DNA of 64,000 nucleotides from DAOULY01 sp034414595 (GTDB lineage Bacteria; Chloroflexota; Dehalococcoidia; SZUA-161; JAUWZY01), in assembly GCA_034414595.1 (NCBI GenBank), contig DAOULY010000016.1:1-64000 (forward strand). The letters are read 5' to 3'. The notes below the pieces were generated by a model. It was not told the DNA's origin. It saw only the letters and a list, made by a program, of their open reading frames with translations, and searched no databases. Below, one piece after another: positions 44,643-53,830 of this stretch (within the stretch, counting starts at the first letter, position 1; each line of letters opens with the position of its first letter). A program made the translations under genes and the position numbers.

Positions 44643-45041
44643 TCAGTCGAGTACCGCGAGGGCGTCTATTTCTATCAGCCAATCATCACGCAACAGCCTA
44701 TTTACGACAACGCCGGTTGCTGCGGGGTAATTGCCCTTGAAATATTCACGGCGCACCTTAGCGGTTTCAAGATAGTGAGGGAGAGCTTCAGGAGTGATGT
44801 AGTCTACAGTCTTAATCACATCGTCGAATGTGGCCCCGGCTTTCTCCAGAAGTGTCTTCATCTGCTCATAGATCTCCCTGACCTGGGCTTCCAGATCGCC
44901 GGGATGCAGAGTGCGGCGCCTCTCGTCCACACTGACCGTCCCTGATATTGCCAGGATTTTCCCTTTTCTGACAGCATCGCACCAAGTGTATTGTTTTTCC
45001 TGGTAGAGGGCGTCATTTAGGTTTATATTCTCTCTATTCAT
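44643..45041 (-). CDS. RidA family protein (YjgF/YER057c/UK114)
   Basis: A 132-aa RidA-like protein. It has AISGTVSVDERR, EQMKTLLEKAGATFDDVIK and the C-terminal YPAATGVVVNRLLRDDWLIE with the arginine that in RidA deaminates 2-aminoacrylate. It overlaps the upstream DUF1284 gene by 8 bases, implying translational coupling. The function may be imine deamination or a catabolic variant. Confidence 0.88.
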   Translation of the reverse strand: MNRENINLNDALYQEKQYTWCDAVRKGKILAISGTVSVDERRRTLHPGDLEAQVREIYEQMKTLLEKAGATFDDVIKTVDYITPEALPHYLETAKVRREYFKGNYPAATGVVVNRLLRDDWLIEIDALAVLD

Positions 45042-45504
45042 TATCGCTTCCTACCTTCATGTTACGCTCAACTGAAAGGGCATCACACAATCCCTTTTTG
45101 CTATAGACGCATTTCCCCAGGCAGAGCTTTAGAGGGTGGATGCTATTGATCAAATTCCTCAACTCCTCAATCGTTATCAGCTTGCCAAATGGGAGACCCA
45201 ATTCCCTCAGTATTATGGCATCCCATTTCCCCACCTGCTCTTCGTCTCCATCAGGGTGGCTACATCTATTGTCCCTATTGTGTAGGCAGAACTGACAGAG
45301 TTCGTCTACTCCTTCGGTTATTCTGATGCTGAAGCCCGATCCTGACCTCAACATCTGCCTGATCCTGTTGGTCGCCTCTGCGAAATCCTGACCTCGGTCT
45401 GGATAGGCAGTCTCCATGAAGTTCTCACAATAGAGGTGATGTGCTCGCAGGTTTAATACCGTTTTCTGTATGACTTGTCCCTGCTGCTGATCGTTGGTGG
45501 TCAT
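45034..45504 (-). CDS. DUF1284 domain protein
   Basis: A 156-aa protein with LRAHHLYCENF at the N-terminus and a set of conserved cysteines (CQFCLHNRDNRCSH; LKLCLGKCVYSKKGLC) characteristic of DUF1284, thought to bind an Fe-S cluster or zinc. Function is unknown. It is coupled to RidA by overlap. Confidence 0.8.
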   Translation of the reverse strand: MTTNDQQQGQVIQKTVLNLRAHHLYCENFMETAYPDRGQDFAEATNRIRQMLRSGSGFSIRITEGVDELCQFCLHNRDNRCSHPDGDEEQVGKWDAIILRELGLPFGKLITIEELRNLINSIHPLKLCLGKCVYSKKGLCDALSVERNMKVGSDNE

Positions 45505-45513
45505 GATAGCGGT

Positions 45514-45714
45514 TTACTTGCCCATCAACTGGCGCAATTCCTGCCATTGAGGGTCTTCTCTTATCAGCATACGACCACATATCGGGCACTCCATGCGGAC
45601 GATTGACAGGCTGGAATCTTTGAAATGCATGGTTCTCTCAGTCACCTGTTTCGGCTGTACAATACCATGCTGTTCACATCTGAATTGGCTTTTCCTTCTT
45701 AAAGTTCCGGACAT
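45514..45714 (-). CDS. Small zinc-ribbon-like protein
   Basis: A 66-aa basic protein with two metal-ligand knuckles: FRCEQHG near residue 13 and ECPICGRM near 43 (CxxH ... CxxC). It sits 9 bases downstream of DUF1284's upstream boundary and 5 bases from the HAD phosphatase stop, within the same operon. I recognise no specific family. Confidence 0.62.
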   Translation of the reverse strand: MSGTLRRKSQFRCEQHGIVQPKQVTERTMHFKDSSLSIVRMECPICGRMLIREDPQWQELRQLMGK

Positions 45715-45719
45715 GGAAT

Positions 45720-46313
45720 CTATTGCCCCGCTGTGTAGTTGAGTGCAGTCTCAATTGTTATGGCGAGTGCATTGGCGTTAGCAGCACATTCCATGTCTGT
45801 GTGCCTGTCCCCGATTAGACATACCTCGGTTATCTCTACCCCAACCTTATCCTTGATCAAGAAAAGTCCCTCGGGATCGGGCTTGTGTTTTCTCACATCT
45901 TCCTTGCTCACTATGATGTCGAAATACTTCCGTATCTTTAGATAGCCTAAAGCCAATTCGATAGCGCTTCGAGTGTTGCCGGAGAGTATAGCTAAGGTCT
46001 TGCCTGCTCTTTTCAAATCACGAACAATCTCCACTGAACCTGCTATCGGGGTCACCTTTTCGATATTTTCCAGCTCATATCTTTCCACTATTTCATATGC
46101 TTCCTTGAGTGCCTTGTCCCCTAATTCTGCGCCTGCCTTTTCAATTTCGCTATCAAAGGGTGTGAAATCGGAATCGAAGTCATAATTGATTTTGAAATGA
46201 TCATGAAGCTCCCTGCGGAGCCCTGGCCAATCCACGCGCAGCTCTGCTATTGTCCCGTCCAAGTCAAAGACAACGAGCTTTATGTCCTGGAGCATCTTCA
46301 ATATTCCTGGCAT
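45720..46313 (-). CDS. HAD-superfamily phosphatase (phosphoglycolate phosphatase-like)
   Basis: A 197-aa HAD hydrolase. Motif I is VVFDLDGTIAELRVDW, motif II is AILSGNTRSA, the lysine is in VSKEDVRKHKPDPEGL and motif IV is LIGDRHTDMECAA. A helical C1 cap lies between motifs I and II. ATG 46313 has GGAGCGAG upstream and is preferred over 46349. It may be the first gene of the minus-strand operon ending with the SDR. Confidence 0.88.
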   Translation of the reverse strand: MPGILKMLQDIKLVVFDLDGTIAELRVDWPGLRRELHDHFKINYDFDSDFTPFDSEIEKAGAELGDKALKEAYEIVERYELENIEKVTPIAGSVEIVRDLKRAGKTLAILSGNTRSAIELALGYLKIRKYFDIIVSKEDVRKHKPDPEGLFLIKDKVGVEITEVCLIGDRHTDMECAANANALAITIETALNYTAGQ

Positions 46314-46361
46314 CACTCGCTCCGACCTATTATAGCAGTGTTCACTCAAGGGAACAAAATC

Positions 46362-46389
46362 TTGACAAGATGGCTGAGCGTGTTATTCT
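46362..46389 (+). promoter_or_regulatory. Promoter for QueG-like gene
   Basis: TTGACA at 46362-46367 and TATTCT at 46384-46389, 16-base spacer, about 73 bases before ATG 46462. Confidence 0.5.
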
Positions 46390-46461
46390 ATTTGAAGCAT
46401 GTCTGGTAGTGGTGCCAGTCCGTGGCCAATGCAGTGATTGATCTCGACGGGGAGGGCAAGC

Positions 46462-47551
<1,090 letters not shown>

Positions 47552-47600
47552 CTCTTTCTTGCTTAAGATACAACAAATCCCCGCATAATGCAATAGGAGA

Positions 47601-47629
47601 TTGACAAGGCCAGCGAAGGGTGCTAAGCT
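47601..47629 (+). promoter_or_regulatory. ars operon promoter
   Basis: TTGACA at 47601-47606, 17-base spacer, TAAGCT at 47624-47629, directly abutting the ArsR operator palindrome. Confidence 0.6.
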
Positions 47630-47651
47630 TATATGCGGATAAGCGCATATA
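47630..47651. promoter_or_regulatory. ArsR operator 1 (perfect palindrome)
   Basis: TATATGCG-GATAAG-CGCATATA, perfect 8-base arms with a 6-base spacer, placed at the expected transcription start just before arsR. ArsR/SmtB repressors bind this type of imperfect dyad and leave on As(III) binding. Confidence 0.82.
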
Positions 47652-47665
47652 ATTCAAGGAGACCA

Positions 47666-48028
47666 ATGCGTAGTCTGCTCAAAGCGTTCAAAGCGCTTTC
47701 TGATGAGACCCGGGTCAGAATTCTGAAATTGCTCTTGGAACAGGAATGCTGTGTCTGTGAGGTAATGCAGGCACTGGACATCTCCCAGACCAGGGCATCA
47801 CGGAACCTCAGCCTGCTCCAGGACGCCGGTTTTGTCAAGTCGAGAAGGGATGGTCTCTGGGTTGTCTACTCAATCGATAAGCAGGGGATGGAAGGATACT
47901 CCAGATCACTCGTGGATATTATAAGAGAGTCAGCGGCGGATGACGAGATTATAGCGGTTGATAGGGAGAGACTGAAGCAGGCGGTGAGGGTAGGGCCGGG
48001 ATGCGCGCGCAGGATGAGAGCTAAATAG
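47666..48028 (+). CDS. arsR: ArsR-family metalloregulator
   Basis: A 120-aa winged-helix repressor. It has FKALSDETRVRILKLLL, the metal-binding helix ECCVCEVMQALDISQTRASRNL with the ECCVCE cysteines of arsenite sensors, and the wing SRRDGLWVVYSI. ATG 47666 follows CAAGGAGACCA; an in-frame ATG at 47633 lies within the operator and is unlikely. It would repress its own operon and the arsC promoter through the palindromes at 47630 and 48052. Confidence 0.93.
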   Translation: MRSLLKAFKALSDETRVRILKLLLEQECCVCEVMQALDISQTRASRNLSLLQDAGFVKSRRDGLWVVYSIDKQGMEGYSRSLVDIIRESAADDEIIAVDRERLKQAVRVGPGCARRMRAK

Positions 48029-48051
48029 GCTCAAAAAATTTTTTTGTAAAA

Positions 48052-48073
48052 TATATGCATTTATGCGCATGAA
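48052..48073. promoter_or_regulatory. ArsR operator 2 (imperfect)
   Basis: TATATGCA-TTTATG-CGCATGAA repeats the 8-6-8 layout of operator 1 with mismatches in the outer right arm. It lies between arsR and arsC, downstream of an A/T-rich stretch that may hold a second promoter. Confidence 0.6.
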
Positions 48074-48124
48074 GGCATTAAAACGAGCACCATGTCTATC
48101 TCTGCTACGAAAGGAGGCAATCAA

Positions 48125-48523
48125 GTGAAAACAGTGCTCTTCGTTTGTAAGGGCAATGCCGGGCGCAGCCAGATGGCTGAAGTCTTCTTCAATCAGCTTG
48201 CCAGAGGAAAGGCAAGAGCGCTTTCAGCGGGAACTAGCCCTTGACCTTCAGTTGACCCCGACGTCGTCGGGGTGATGCGAGAGGTGGGCATAGACATAAG
48301 TGGCAATACGCCGAAAGTGCTCACCCCTGAGATGCTGGAGCAGGTAGACCAGGTCATAATCATGGGCTGTGGGGTGGAGGGAGTGTGTCCTGCCACCTTG
48401 GTGCCAACTGAGGACTGGGGACTGGAAGACCCTCACGGGAAGCCTTTGGAGAGAATCAGGGAAATACGGGATGAGATAAGGGCAAGAGTCTCAAGAATGG
48501 TCGAGGAGATGGAGCATTCTTGA
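48125..48523 (+). CDS. arsC: Arsenate reductase (LMW-PTP/ArsC type) with in-frame TGA
   Basis: A 132-codon frame with a GTG start after AAAGGAGGCAATCAA. The P-loop VCKGNAGRSQMAE (CX5R) and the relay cysteines MGCGVEGVCPA are those of thioredoxin-coupled arsenate reductases, and the length is normal. Codon 40 is TGA (48242-48244), in SAGTSP*PSVDP, a surface-loop position with no known catalytic role. A perfect 8-bp hairpin ACCCCGAC-GTC-GTCGGGGT (48255-48273) follows 10 bases later. Either the codon is recoded (selenocysteine) or the gene is broken into 39- and 83-codon pieces. Everything after the TGA is well conserved, which argues against old decay. Confidence 0.72.
48255..48273 (+). promoter_or_regulatory. 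Hairpin after the arsC TGA (SECIS-like position)
   Basis: Perfect 8-bp stem with a GTC loop; the loop begins 19 bases after the TGA, within the range given for bacterial SECIS elements, and its first bases are G-U. The loop is unusually small. It could equally be a chance GC-rich palindrome. Confidence 0.35.
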
Positions 48524-48594
48524 GTAGAGGACTCTGGAGCGTTTGACAGCCATGACTCGGTTGGCTTTGAAAAGCGAATACAGTGGAGGAGTCT

Positions 48595-49704
48595 GTGAGT
48601 AGCGCGGAGCCAGAGGGCGTGACCCGCAGGCTTTCGGTATTGGATCGTTTCCTCACGCTCTGGATCTTTTTGGCTATGGCCTTTGGAGTGAGCCTGGGCT
48701 ACTTCATCCCCAACGTGGCCAACTTCACCGAGTCACTCAGCGTGGGGACTACCTCAATACCCATAGCCGTGGGGCTCATCCTGATGATGTACCCTCCACT
48801 TGCCAAGGTGAGGTATGAGGAGATGGGCCGGGTGTTCCGCGACTGGCGGGTGCTGGGACTTTCGCTGGTGCAGAACTGGCTCATCGGTCCGGTGCTCATG
48901 TTCTTCCTCGCCATCATCTTCTTGGGCTTCCTATGGCCATATCCCGACTACATGGTGGGCCTGATAATGATAGGGCTGGCTCGCTGTATTGCCATGGTCA
49001 TAGTGTGGAACGAGTTGGCGAAGGGAGATAGAGAATATGCTGCCGGTCTAGTTGCTTTTAACTCGGTCTTTCAGATAGTCTTCTACTCAATTTATGCCTA
49101 TATCTTCATCACTATACTGCCAGGGTGGTTCGGTCTGGAAGGGTCGGCAGTGGAAGTAACCATCGGACAAATCGCCCAGAGCGTGCTCATATACCTTGGC
49201 ATTCCCTTCTTTGGAGGCATGATTACACGCTTCACGTTGATCAAGGCTAAGGGGCGCGACTGGTATGAGAGGAAGTTCATTCCTAAGATAAGCCCCATCA
49301 CACTTATTGCCCTTCTTTTCACTATCGTGGTGATGTTCTCCCTTAAAGGGGAATTCATCGTGGAATTGCCCCTGGATGTGATCCGCATTGCCGTCCCTCT
49401 CCTTATCTACTTCGTCGTCATGTTCCTTGTCTCCTTTTACATGGGCAAGAAGATCGGTGCCGACTATTCCAAGACTACAACCATTGCCTTCACCGCCGCC
49501 AGCAATAACTTCGAACTGGCCATCGCGGTAGCCGTGGCTGTGTTCGGCATCGGCTCCGGACAGGCCTTCGCTGCTGTTATCGGACCGCTGGTGGAAGTGC
49601 CGGTGCTGATCAGCCTTGTAAACGTGGCCTTCTACTTCCAGCGTAGGTATTTTCGATCGGAGTTGCAACTGGCGGCCGTGCCTGACCCAGAGCAGGAAAT
49701 GTAG
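48595..49704 (+). CDS. acr3: Arsenite efflux transporter, ACR3 family
   Basis: A 369-aa membrane protein with about ten transmembrane helices. It has the Acr3-characteristic MMYPPLAKVRYEE after helix 2, the GLARCIAMVIVWNELA segment with the essential cysteine in helix 4, and FTAASNNFELAIAVAV in helix 9. It expels As(III) using the proton gradient. GTG 48595 follows GGAGGAGTCT and is preferred to GTG 48583. It is third in the arsR-arsC-acr3 operon. Confidence 0.95.
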   Translation: MSSAEPEGVTRRLSVLDRFLTLWIFLAMAFGVSLGYFIPNVANFTESLSVGTTSIPIAVGLILMMYPPLAKVRYEEMGRVFRDWRVLGLSLVQNWLIGPVLMFFLAIIFLGFLWPYPDYMVGLIMIGLARCIAMVIVWNELAKGDREYAAGLVAFNSVFQIVFYSIYAYIFITILPGWFGLEGSAVEVTIGQIAQSVLIYLGIPFFGGMITRFTLIKAKGRDWYERKFIPKISPITLIALLFTIVVMFSLKGEFIVELPLDVIRIAVPLLIYFVVMFLVSFYMGKKIGADYSKTTTIAFTAASNNFELAIAVAVAVFGIGSGQAFAAVIGPLVEVPVLISLVNVAFYFQRRYFRSELQLAAVPDPEQEM

Positions 49705-49718
49705 CTTTCGAGGACGAC

Positions 49719-49898
49719 ATGAAGAAATCAATAATCCTGGCTCTGTTTGATGAAGACCTGATTGGGCTTCATCAAATCATGCTCGATCAGGACTAAGGAA
49801 GAAGCCTTCCACTTCCTGCAAGAGCATTTCAAGGACAAAGCTCGGACGACCCAGGAGGGTGAAGGCCACTGCAAGCCTTGGTTTGAGGCAATGGGATG
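49719..49898 (+). pseudogene. Frameshifted small gene remnant
   Basis: ATG 49719 gives 25 codons (MKKSIILALFDEDLIGLHQI...) ending in TAA at 49794. Shifting by one base at about 49792 continues with EEAFHFLQEHFKDKART and ends HCKPWFEAMG at 49896. The two halves read like one small helical protein broken by a frameshift, but the distal half overlaps the convergent DUF429 gene and I cannot name a family. Confidence 0.4.
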
Positions 49899-50524
49899 AA
49901 TATGAGCCCCTCATCGGGATGACCCACAGGCTCTGCCAGCTCTCGATGGTATAGGCAGGCGGTATAGGCAGCTATTAGCGCATCAGCGAGGTCATGGTTC
50001 TCGACACTCTCTCTTTCCAGACCGGGGATAAGCTGAGCAAGGTGCTGTTGTAGGAATTTGAGGCCTTCGGGTGTCGTCTTCTTGGGAATGCCCTTGCCCC
50101 ACAGACAGACCTTGGTGGCATATGGATAGACCTCGATGACTTGATAGCCACGGTGGCAAATCTCATCTTTCAAAGCGATGGCGCGTTCCACCATTCCTTT
50201 GATGATGGACCTCTTGGTGGCGAAGAAGCAACCGATCCCGAGCTTGGCAAGTTCCCGTTCACAAATCCGACCTTTTCCAGCCATCGTCTCACCACAGGAA
50301 CAGGACTGATCCAAGCAGCAGAGTCCCAGAGGCAAGCTCAAGGGGGCGTCAATGGCCACAACAACGGGCTTGATTCGTTCTACGGAGTCGAGGATGTCAC
50401 GGTCTGAGCTCAGAGAGCCGAGCGCAGCTATCCTCGAGTTAAAATCCAGGACGGCATAGGCGCTGGGCTTTTTCGGTGAAGAGGTTAGGTCGAGGCCGAG
50501 GAATCGAGCCTTGGCGATTGACAT
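49829..50524 (-). CDS. DUF429 domain protein
   Basis: A 231-aa protein with the RNase H-like-fold signature of DUF429: FLGLDLTSSPKKPSAYAVLD at the N-terminus, VVVAIDAPLSLP, and the conserved EVYPYATK and HDLADALIAAYTA near the end, where acidic residues would form the active site. A cysteine cluster (LCCLDQSCSCG) is inserted after residue 68. Function is unknown. The last about 20 residues may be an extension caused by read-through into the remnant region. Confidence 0.8.
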   Translation of the reverse strand: MSIAKARFLGLDLTSSPKKPSAYAVLDFNSRIAALGSLSSDRDILDSVERIKPVVVAIDAPLSLPLGLCCLDQSCSCGETMAGKGRICERELAKLGIGCFFATKRSIIKGMVERAIALKDEICHRGYQVIEVYPYATKVCLWGKGIPKKTTPEGLKFLQQHLAQLIPGLERESVENHDLADALIAAYTACLYHRELAEPVGHPDEGLIFIPLPQTKACSGLHPPGSSELCP

Positions 50525-50531
50525 AACTGCA

Positions 50532-51929
50532 TTAGGCCTTGCCCAGCCTGGTCAAGATCTCCCTGGCAGCTATCACTCCTGAAGCTGAAGCTTGAACCAA
50601 GCCGCGGCTGACCCCAGCGCCATCGCCAATGGCGAACATGTTGCCGATCTCGGTTTCCAGACCTGGATCGAGCTTAAGACGAGAGGAATAGAACTTGACT
50701 TCCACTCCATAAAGCAGGCTATCAGGGGCGGCCACGCCAGGGGCCAATTTGTCCATGGCACTGAGCATCTCCTCGATCACGTTCAGAAAACGATGAGGCA
50801 GGACCAGGCCCAAGGCGCCGGGAGTCGCGCTCTTCAGCGTAGGCTGGACTCGACCTTGCTCGATGGTAGCTGAGGTGGAACAGCGCTCTTTCTCCAGATC
50901 ACCTAGACGCTGAATGATAACGCCGCCGCTCGAGATGTTGGCTAAACGAGCCACAGATTTCCCATAGCCGATAGCGTCTCGGAATGGTGGTGGGAAGGAG
51001 ATGCTGACCAGTAGGGCGAAATTGGTGTTGGCAGTCTTCCGCTCGGCGTAGCTGTGGCCATTGACTGTAATTACCGGGTCACAGCCGCCTGTGGACTCCA
51101 TAGCCACCTCCCCGGCCGGACAGACACAGAATGTCCGAACTCGGTCTCCGGAGGACTTGGAGCGGAACTCGAGCTTGGGTTCATACAGGACATCAGTCAG
51201 CTCCGCGAGCACTGATGTGGGTACCTCTACACGGACGCCAATGTCGATGGGATTGTTGTATATGGTCAGCCCCAACTTGGTAGCTTCCTTGACCAGCCAA
51301 TCGGCGCCCTCTCTGCCCGGGGCCAGTATCAGATACTCACATTCCAGCGTCTGTCCCTCTTCAGTCACGATGCCCTGTACTTTACCATCTCGGACCAAGA
51401 TTGCTGAGGCTGTAGTGACTGTCCTCAGTTCCACCCTGCCGTCCAGAAAATAGTGCATCCTGCTCAAGACCTCAAGGCAGTGCTCCGTCCCGAGGTGCCG
51501 GACTTTCATCGGAGTCAGCCTCAGTCCCGCTGCTTTAGCTTTTCCCATCAACTTCTGGACTTCGGTGCCGGTCCCGTAGGCATTGTCGGAGGCACCGAAT
51601 CTGAGGTAGGTATCGTCAACGTAGCGGATCAGTTCTTCCGTCCGTTCCAGGCCAACGTACTCTTGGAGTCTGCCACCGACAGTGGCTGATAGAGTAAGCT
51701 TGCCATCGCTGAAGGCACCAGCACCTCCCCAGCCGCTGACCATGTCACAGCAGGAAGAACAAAGTGCACAATCTTCGCTTCCGCCAATAATGGGGCAAAA
51801 ACGCTGGGATAGGTCGTGGCCCTTCTCTAGGAACAGTACGGAAAGACCAGAGGCTTGTGAGAGTTCTAAGGCGGCAAAGATTCCTGCGGGACCGCTGCCA
51901 ACGATGATGACATCGTATTTATCTGGCAT
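50532..51929 (-). CDS. FAD-dependent dehydrogenase (COG2509-like)
   Basis: A 465-aa flavoprotein. It has an N-terminal dinucleotide-binding GSGPAGIFAALELS, a cysteine-rich CALCSSCCDMVSGWGGAGA segment and a C-terminal FAIGDGAGVSRGLVQASASG flavin-binding motif. It is of the COG2509 group of uncharacterised FAD-dependent dehydrogenases. It lies 7 bases upstream of DUF429 in the same direction and is probably co-transcribed. The substrate is unknown. Confidence 0.88.
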   Translation of the reverse strand: MPDKYDVIIVGSGPAGIFAALELSQASGLSVLFLEKGHDLSQRFCPIIGGSEDCALCSSCCDMVSGWGGAGAFSDGKLTLSATVGGRLQEYVGLERTEELIRYVDDTYLRFGASDNAYGTGTEVQKLMGKAKAAGLRLTPMKVRHLGTEHCLEVLSRMHYFLDGRVELRTVTTASAILVRDGKVQGIVTEEGQTLECEYLILAPGREGADWLVKEATKLGLTIYNNPIDIGVRVEVPTSVLAELTDVLYEPKLEFRSKSSGDRVRTFCVCPAGEVAMESTGGCDPVITVNGHSYAERKTANTNFALLVSISFPPPFRDAIGYGKSVARLANISSGGVIIQRLGDLEKERCSTSATIEQGRVQPTLKSATPGALGLVLPHRFLNVIEEMLSAMDKLAPGVAAPDSLLYGVEVKFYSSRLKLDPGLETEIGNMFAIGDGAGVSRGLVQASASGVIAAREILTRLGKA

Positions 51930-51994
51930 CAGTTTCCCATAATAGATTTTACCTCAGTGTCGGCCTCTTGTCAATGGAGCGTAGTTGATATAAA

Positions 51995-52462
51995 CTGGTA
52001 GCAAGAAACGTAGCCGAGGAGACAATTACTGGCGAAATAACAAAGGCGATCGGTTCCGAGGCTTCTCCACTGCTCACTGAGATAGAAAAGGGAGCGGTAC
52101 GGAAGTTCGCTGAAGCAGTGGGCGATTCTAATCCCCTGTGGCAGAACGAGGACTACGCCCGAAATACCCCTTATGGTGGCATCATCGCCCCGCCGAGCTT
52201 TCTCTGCACCGCTGGCATCGGCTTCACCGGACGGGTGCAGTTCGAGCTGCCTGTTAAGCGACTGCTGGTTATCGCGGACGATCTGGAATTCCTCCAGCCG
52301 GTGAGGGTCGGCGATGTCATAACCTGTAGTCAGAAGCTCGCCGACATTCAAGAGCGGGAGGGGAGAAAGGGGAAGCAGTTCCTCGTGGTCTACGAGAATG
52401 TTTTCACCAACCAGGAAGGTGTGGTGGTGGCAAAGGGACGAGCGACCTACTTGAGGTATTGA
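51995..52462 (+). CDS. MaoC-like hydratase, N-terminal half (start uncertain)
   Basis: Hot-dog-fold domain of the FAS1-like dehydratase (MaoC-N) type, with FAEAVGDSNPLWQNEDYAR and YGGIIAPPSF. The only ordinary start, GTG 52118, falls inside the conserved segment. The frame stays open upstream, with recognisable family sequence (LLTEIEKGAVRKFAEAVG), back to a stop just before 51995. A CTG at 51995 or a rare ATT/ATA start must be used, or a start has been lost. It overlaps the next gene by one base (TGATG). Together the two halves should form a (R)-specific enoyl-CoA hydratase. Confidence 0.7.
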   Translation: MVARNVAEETITGEITKAIGSEASPLLTEIEKGAVRKFAEAVGDSNPLWQNEDYARNTPYGGIIAPPSFLCTAGIGFTGRVQFELPVKRLLVIADDLEFLQPVRVGDVITCSQKLADIQEREGRKGKQFLVVYENVFTNQEGVVVAKGRATYLRY

Positions 52463-52884
52463 TGGGCCCAGAACTTAGTTATGAAGGCATAGACGTGGGA
52501 ACTGAAGTACCACCACTGGTGAAGCGGCCCACAACCGAACAGCTGGTGAGGTGGGCAGGGGCGTCTGGCGACTACTACCAGATTCATTATGATAAGGATT
52601 TTGCTCTGGCCCAGGGGCTGCCCAACGTTATCCTCCAGGGCAAGTTGAAATATGCCTTTTTAGTACAGATGATGACCGATTGGATTGGTGAAAGAGGAAC
52701 GCTAAGGAGACTGAGCGCCAGCTACCGCGGCATGGACTTCCCCGGCGAGGAGCTTATCTGCAAGGGGAAGGTGACTAAAAAATATGTTGAAGATGATGAG
52801 CGTCGCATTGAGTGCGATGTCTGGACCGAGAATCCCAAAGGGGAAAGGACCACGCAGGGCACGGCTGTGGTCGTTCTCGACTGA
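52462..52884 (+). CDS. MaoC-like hydratase, C-terminal half
   Basis: A 140-aa hot-dog domain with the hydratase-2 motif region WAGASGDYYQIHYDKDFA (catalytic Asp and His of (R)-specific enoyl-CoA hydratases) and the LPNVILQGKLKYAFL segment. ATG 52462 overlaps the upstream stop in TGATG. A separate N and C hot-dog pair is the split form of the fused MFE-2/FAS1-type hydratase. The SDR 22 bases downstream would be the next enzyme. Confidence 0.88.
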   Translation: MGPELSYEGIDVGTEVPPLVKRPTTEQLVRWAGASGDYYQIHYDKDFALAQGLPNVILQGKLKYAFLVQMMTDWIGERGTLRRLSASYRGMDFPGEELICKGKVTKKYVEDDERRIECDVWTENPKGERTTQGTAVVVLD

Positions 52885-52906
52885 AAAGCTAATAAGGAGG
52901 TAAGAC

Positions 52907-53830
52907 ATGGGAGTTCTGGAAGGAAAAGTAGCCGTGGTCACCGGCTCTGGACAGGGCATCGGCAAGGCTGTAGCAATAGGCATGGCCAGGGAAGGGGCCA
53001 AGGTAGTCACCAACAACAGGAGGCAAGGGGCAGAGGGGGGAGATGCGGAAACAACGGCTAAGGAGATCAGGGATGCTGGTGGCCAGGCAGTGGCTGTCTT
53101 CGCTGATATTGCCAAGTTTGCAGAAGGCGAGATGGTAATACAGGTGGCGGTGGACAACTTCGGCAGGGTTGACATCCTGGCGAATTGCGCTGGGGCCGAT
53201 GCCCCGCGCATGGTCTGGAATTTGTCTGAGGAGCAGTGGGACCTTTGTCTCAACTCCTATCTCAAGGGGACGTTCAATTGCACCAGGTTTGCCTGTGGTC
53301 ACATGCGGGAGCAGCGCTGGGGCCGGATCATAAATCTCTCCTCCGATGCCTGGCTGGGGACTGTGGGTCATGCCAACTATGGAGCAGCTAAAGCCGGGAT
53401 TGTGGGCTTCACCAGGGCTGTGGCCCGTGAGATGGGCAGATATAGCGTAACCTGCAATGCTGTGTGTCCCGAGGCCGCAACACGGTTCAGCCTGGCACCT
53501 GATGTTGTCGCTGGCTTTAAGAAGAGGTATGAGTCCGGGCTGATAACCAAGCAGCGGCTTGATGAACTGATTAATATGCCTTCTGCGGAATACGTGGCAC
53601 CGCTCATTATATACCTGGCCTCGGACGAGTCCGGGAATATCAATGGACAGGTATTGCGCGCCTCGGGCGGTGAGATCACGCTTTTCTCCGAGCCCATTCG
53701 GATGAAGTCCATCTTCAAGAACGAAGGGATCTGGACGCAGGAGGAACTTGCTGCACTGATACCGAAGACGCTGGCGGTGGGGCTGGTAAACCCGGCTCCC
53801 CCGGAGGCGCCAAAGGAGGAGAAGAGCTAA
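52907..53830 (+). CDS. SDR, (3R)-hydroxyacyl-CoA dehydrogenase-like (MFE-2 N-domain type)
   Basis: A 307-aa SDR with VVTGSGQGIGKAV, NCAGADAP, the catalytic serine in LSSDAWLG, YGAAKAG (Tyr/Lys), and a C-terminal extension of about 60 residues (RMKSIFKNEGIWTQEELAAL) found in the dehydrogenase part of multifunctional enzyme type 2. With the two MaoC-like halves upstream, this makes a plausible beta-oxidation-type hydratase plus dehydrogenase unit of R-stereochemistry. ATG follows AAGGAGGTAAGAC. The 3' end overlaps the convergent GNAT gene by 4 bases. Confidence 0.85.
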   Translation: MGVLEGKVAVVTGSGQGIGKAVAIGMAREGAKVVTNNRRQGAEGGDAETTAKEIRDAGGQAVAVFADIAKFAEGEMVIQVAVDNFGRVDILANCAGADAPRMVWNLSEEQWDLCLNSYLKGTFNCTRFACGHMREQRWGRIINLSSDAWLGTVGHANYGAAKAGIVGFTRAVAREMGRYSVTCNAVCPEAATRFSLAPDVVAGFKKRYESGLITKQRLDELINMPSAEYVAPLIIYLASDESGNINGQVLRASGGEITLFSEPIRMKSIFKNEGIWTQEELAALIPKTLAVGLVNPAPPEAPKEEKS

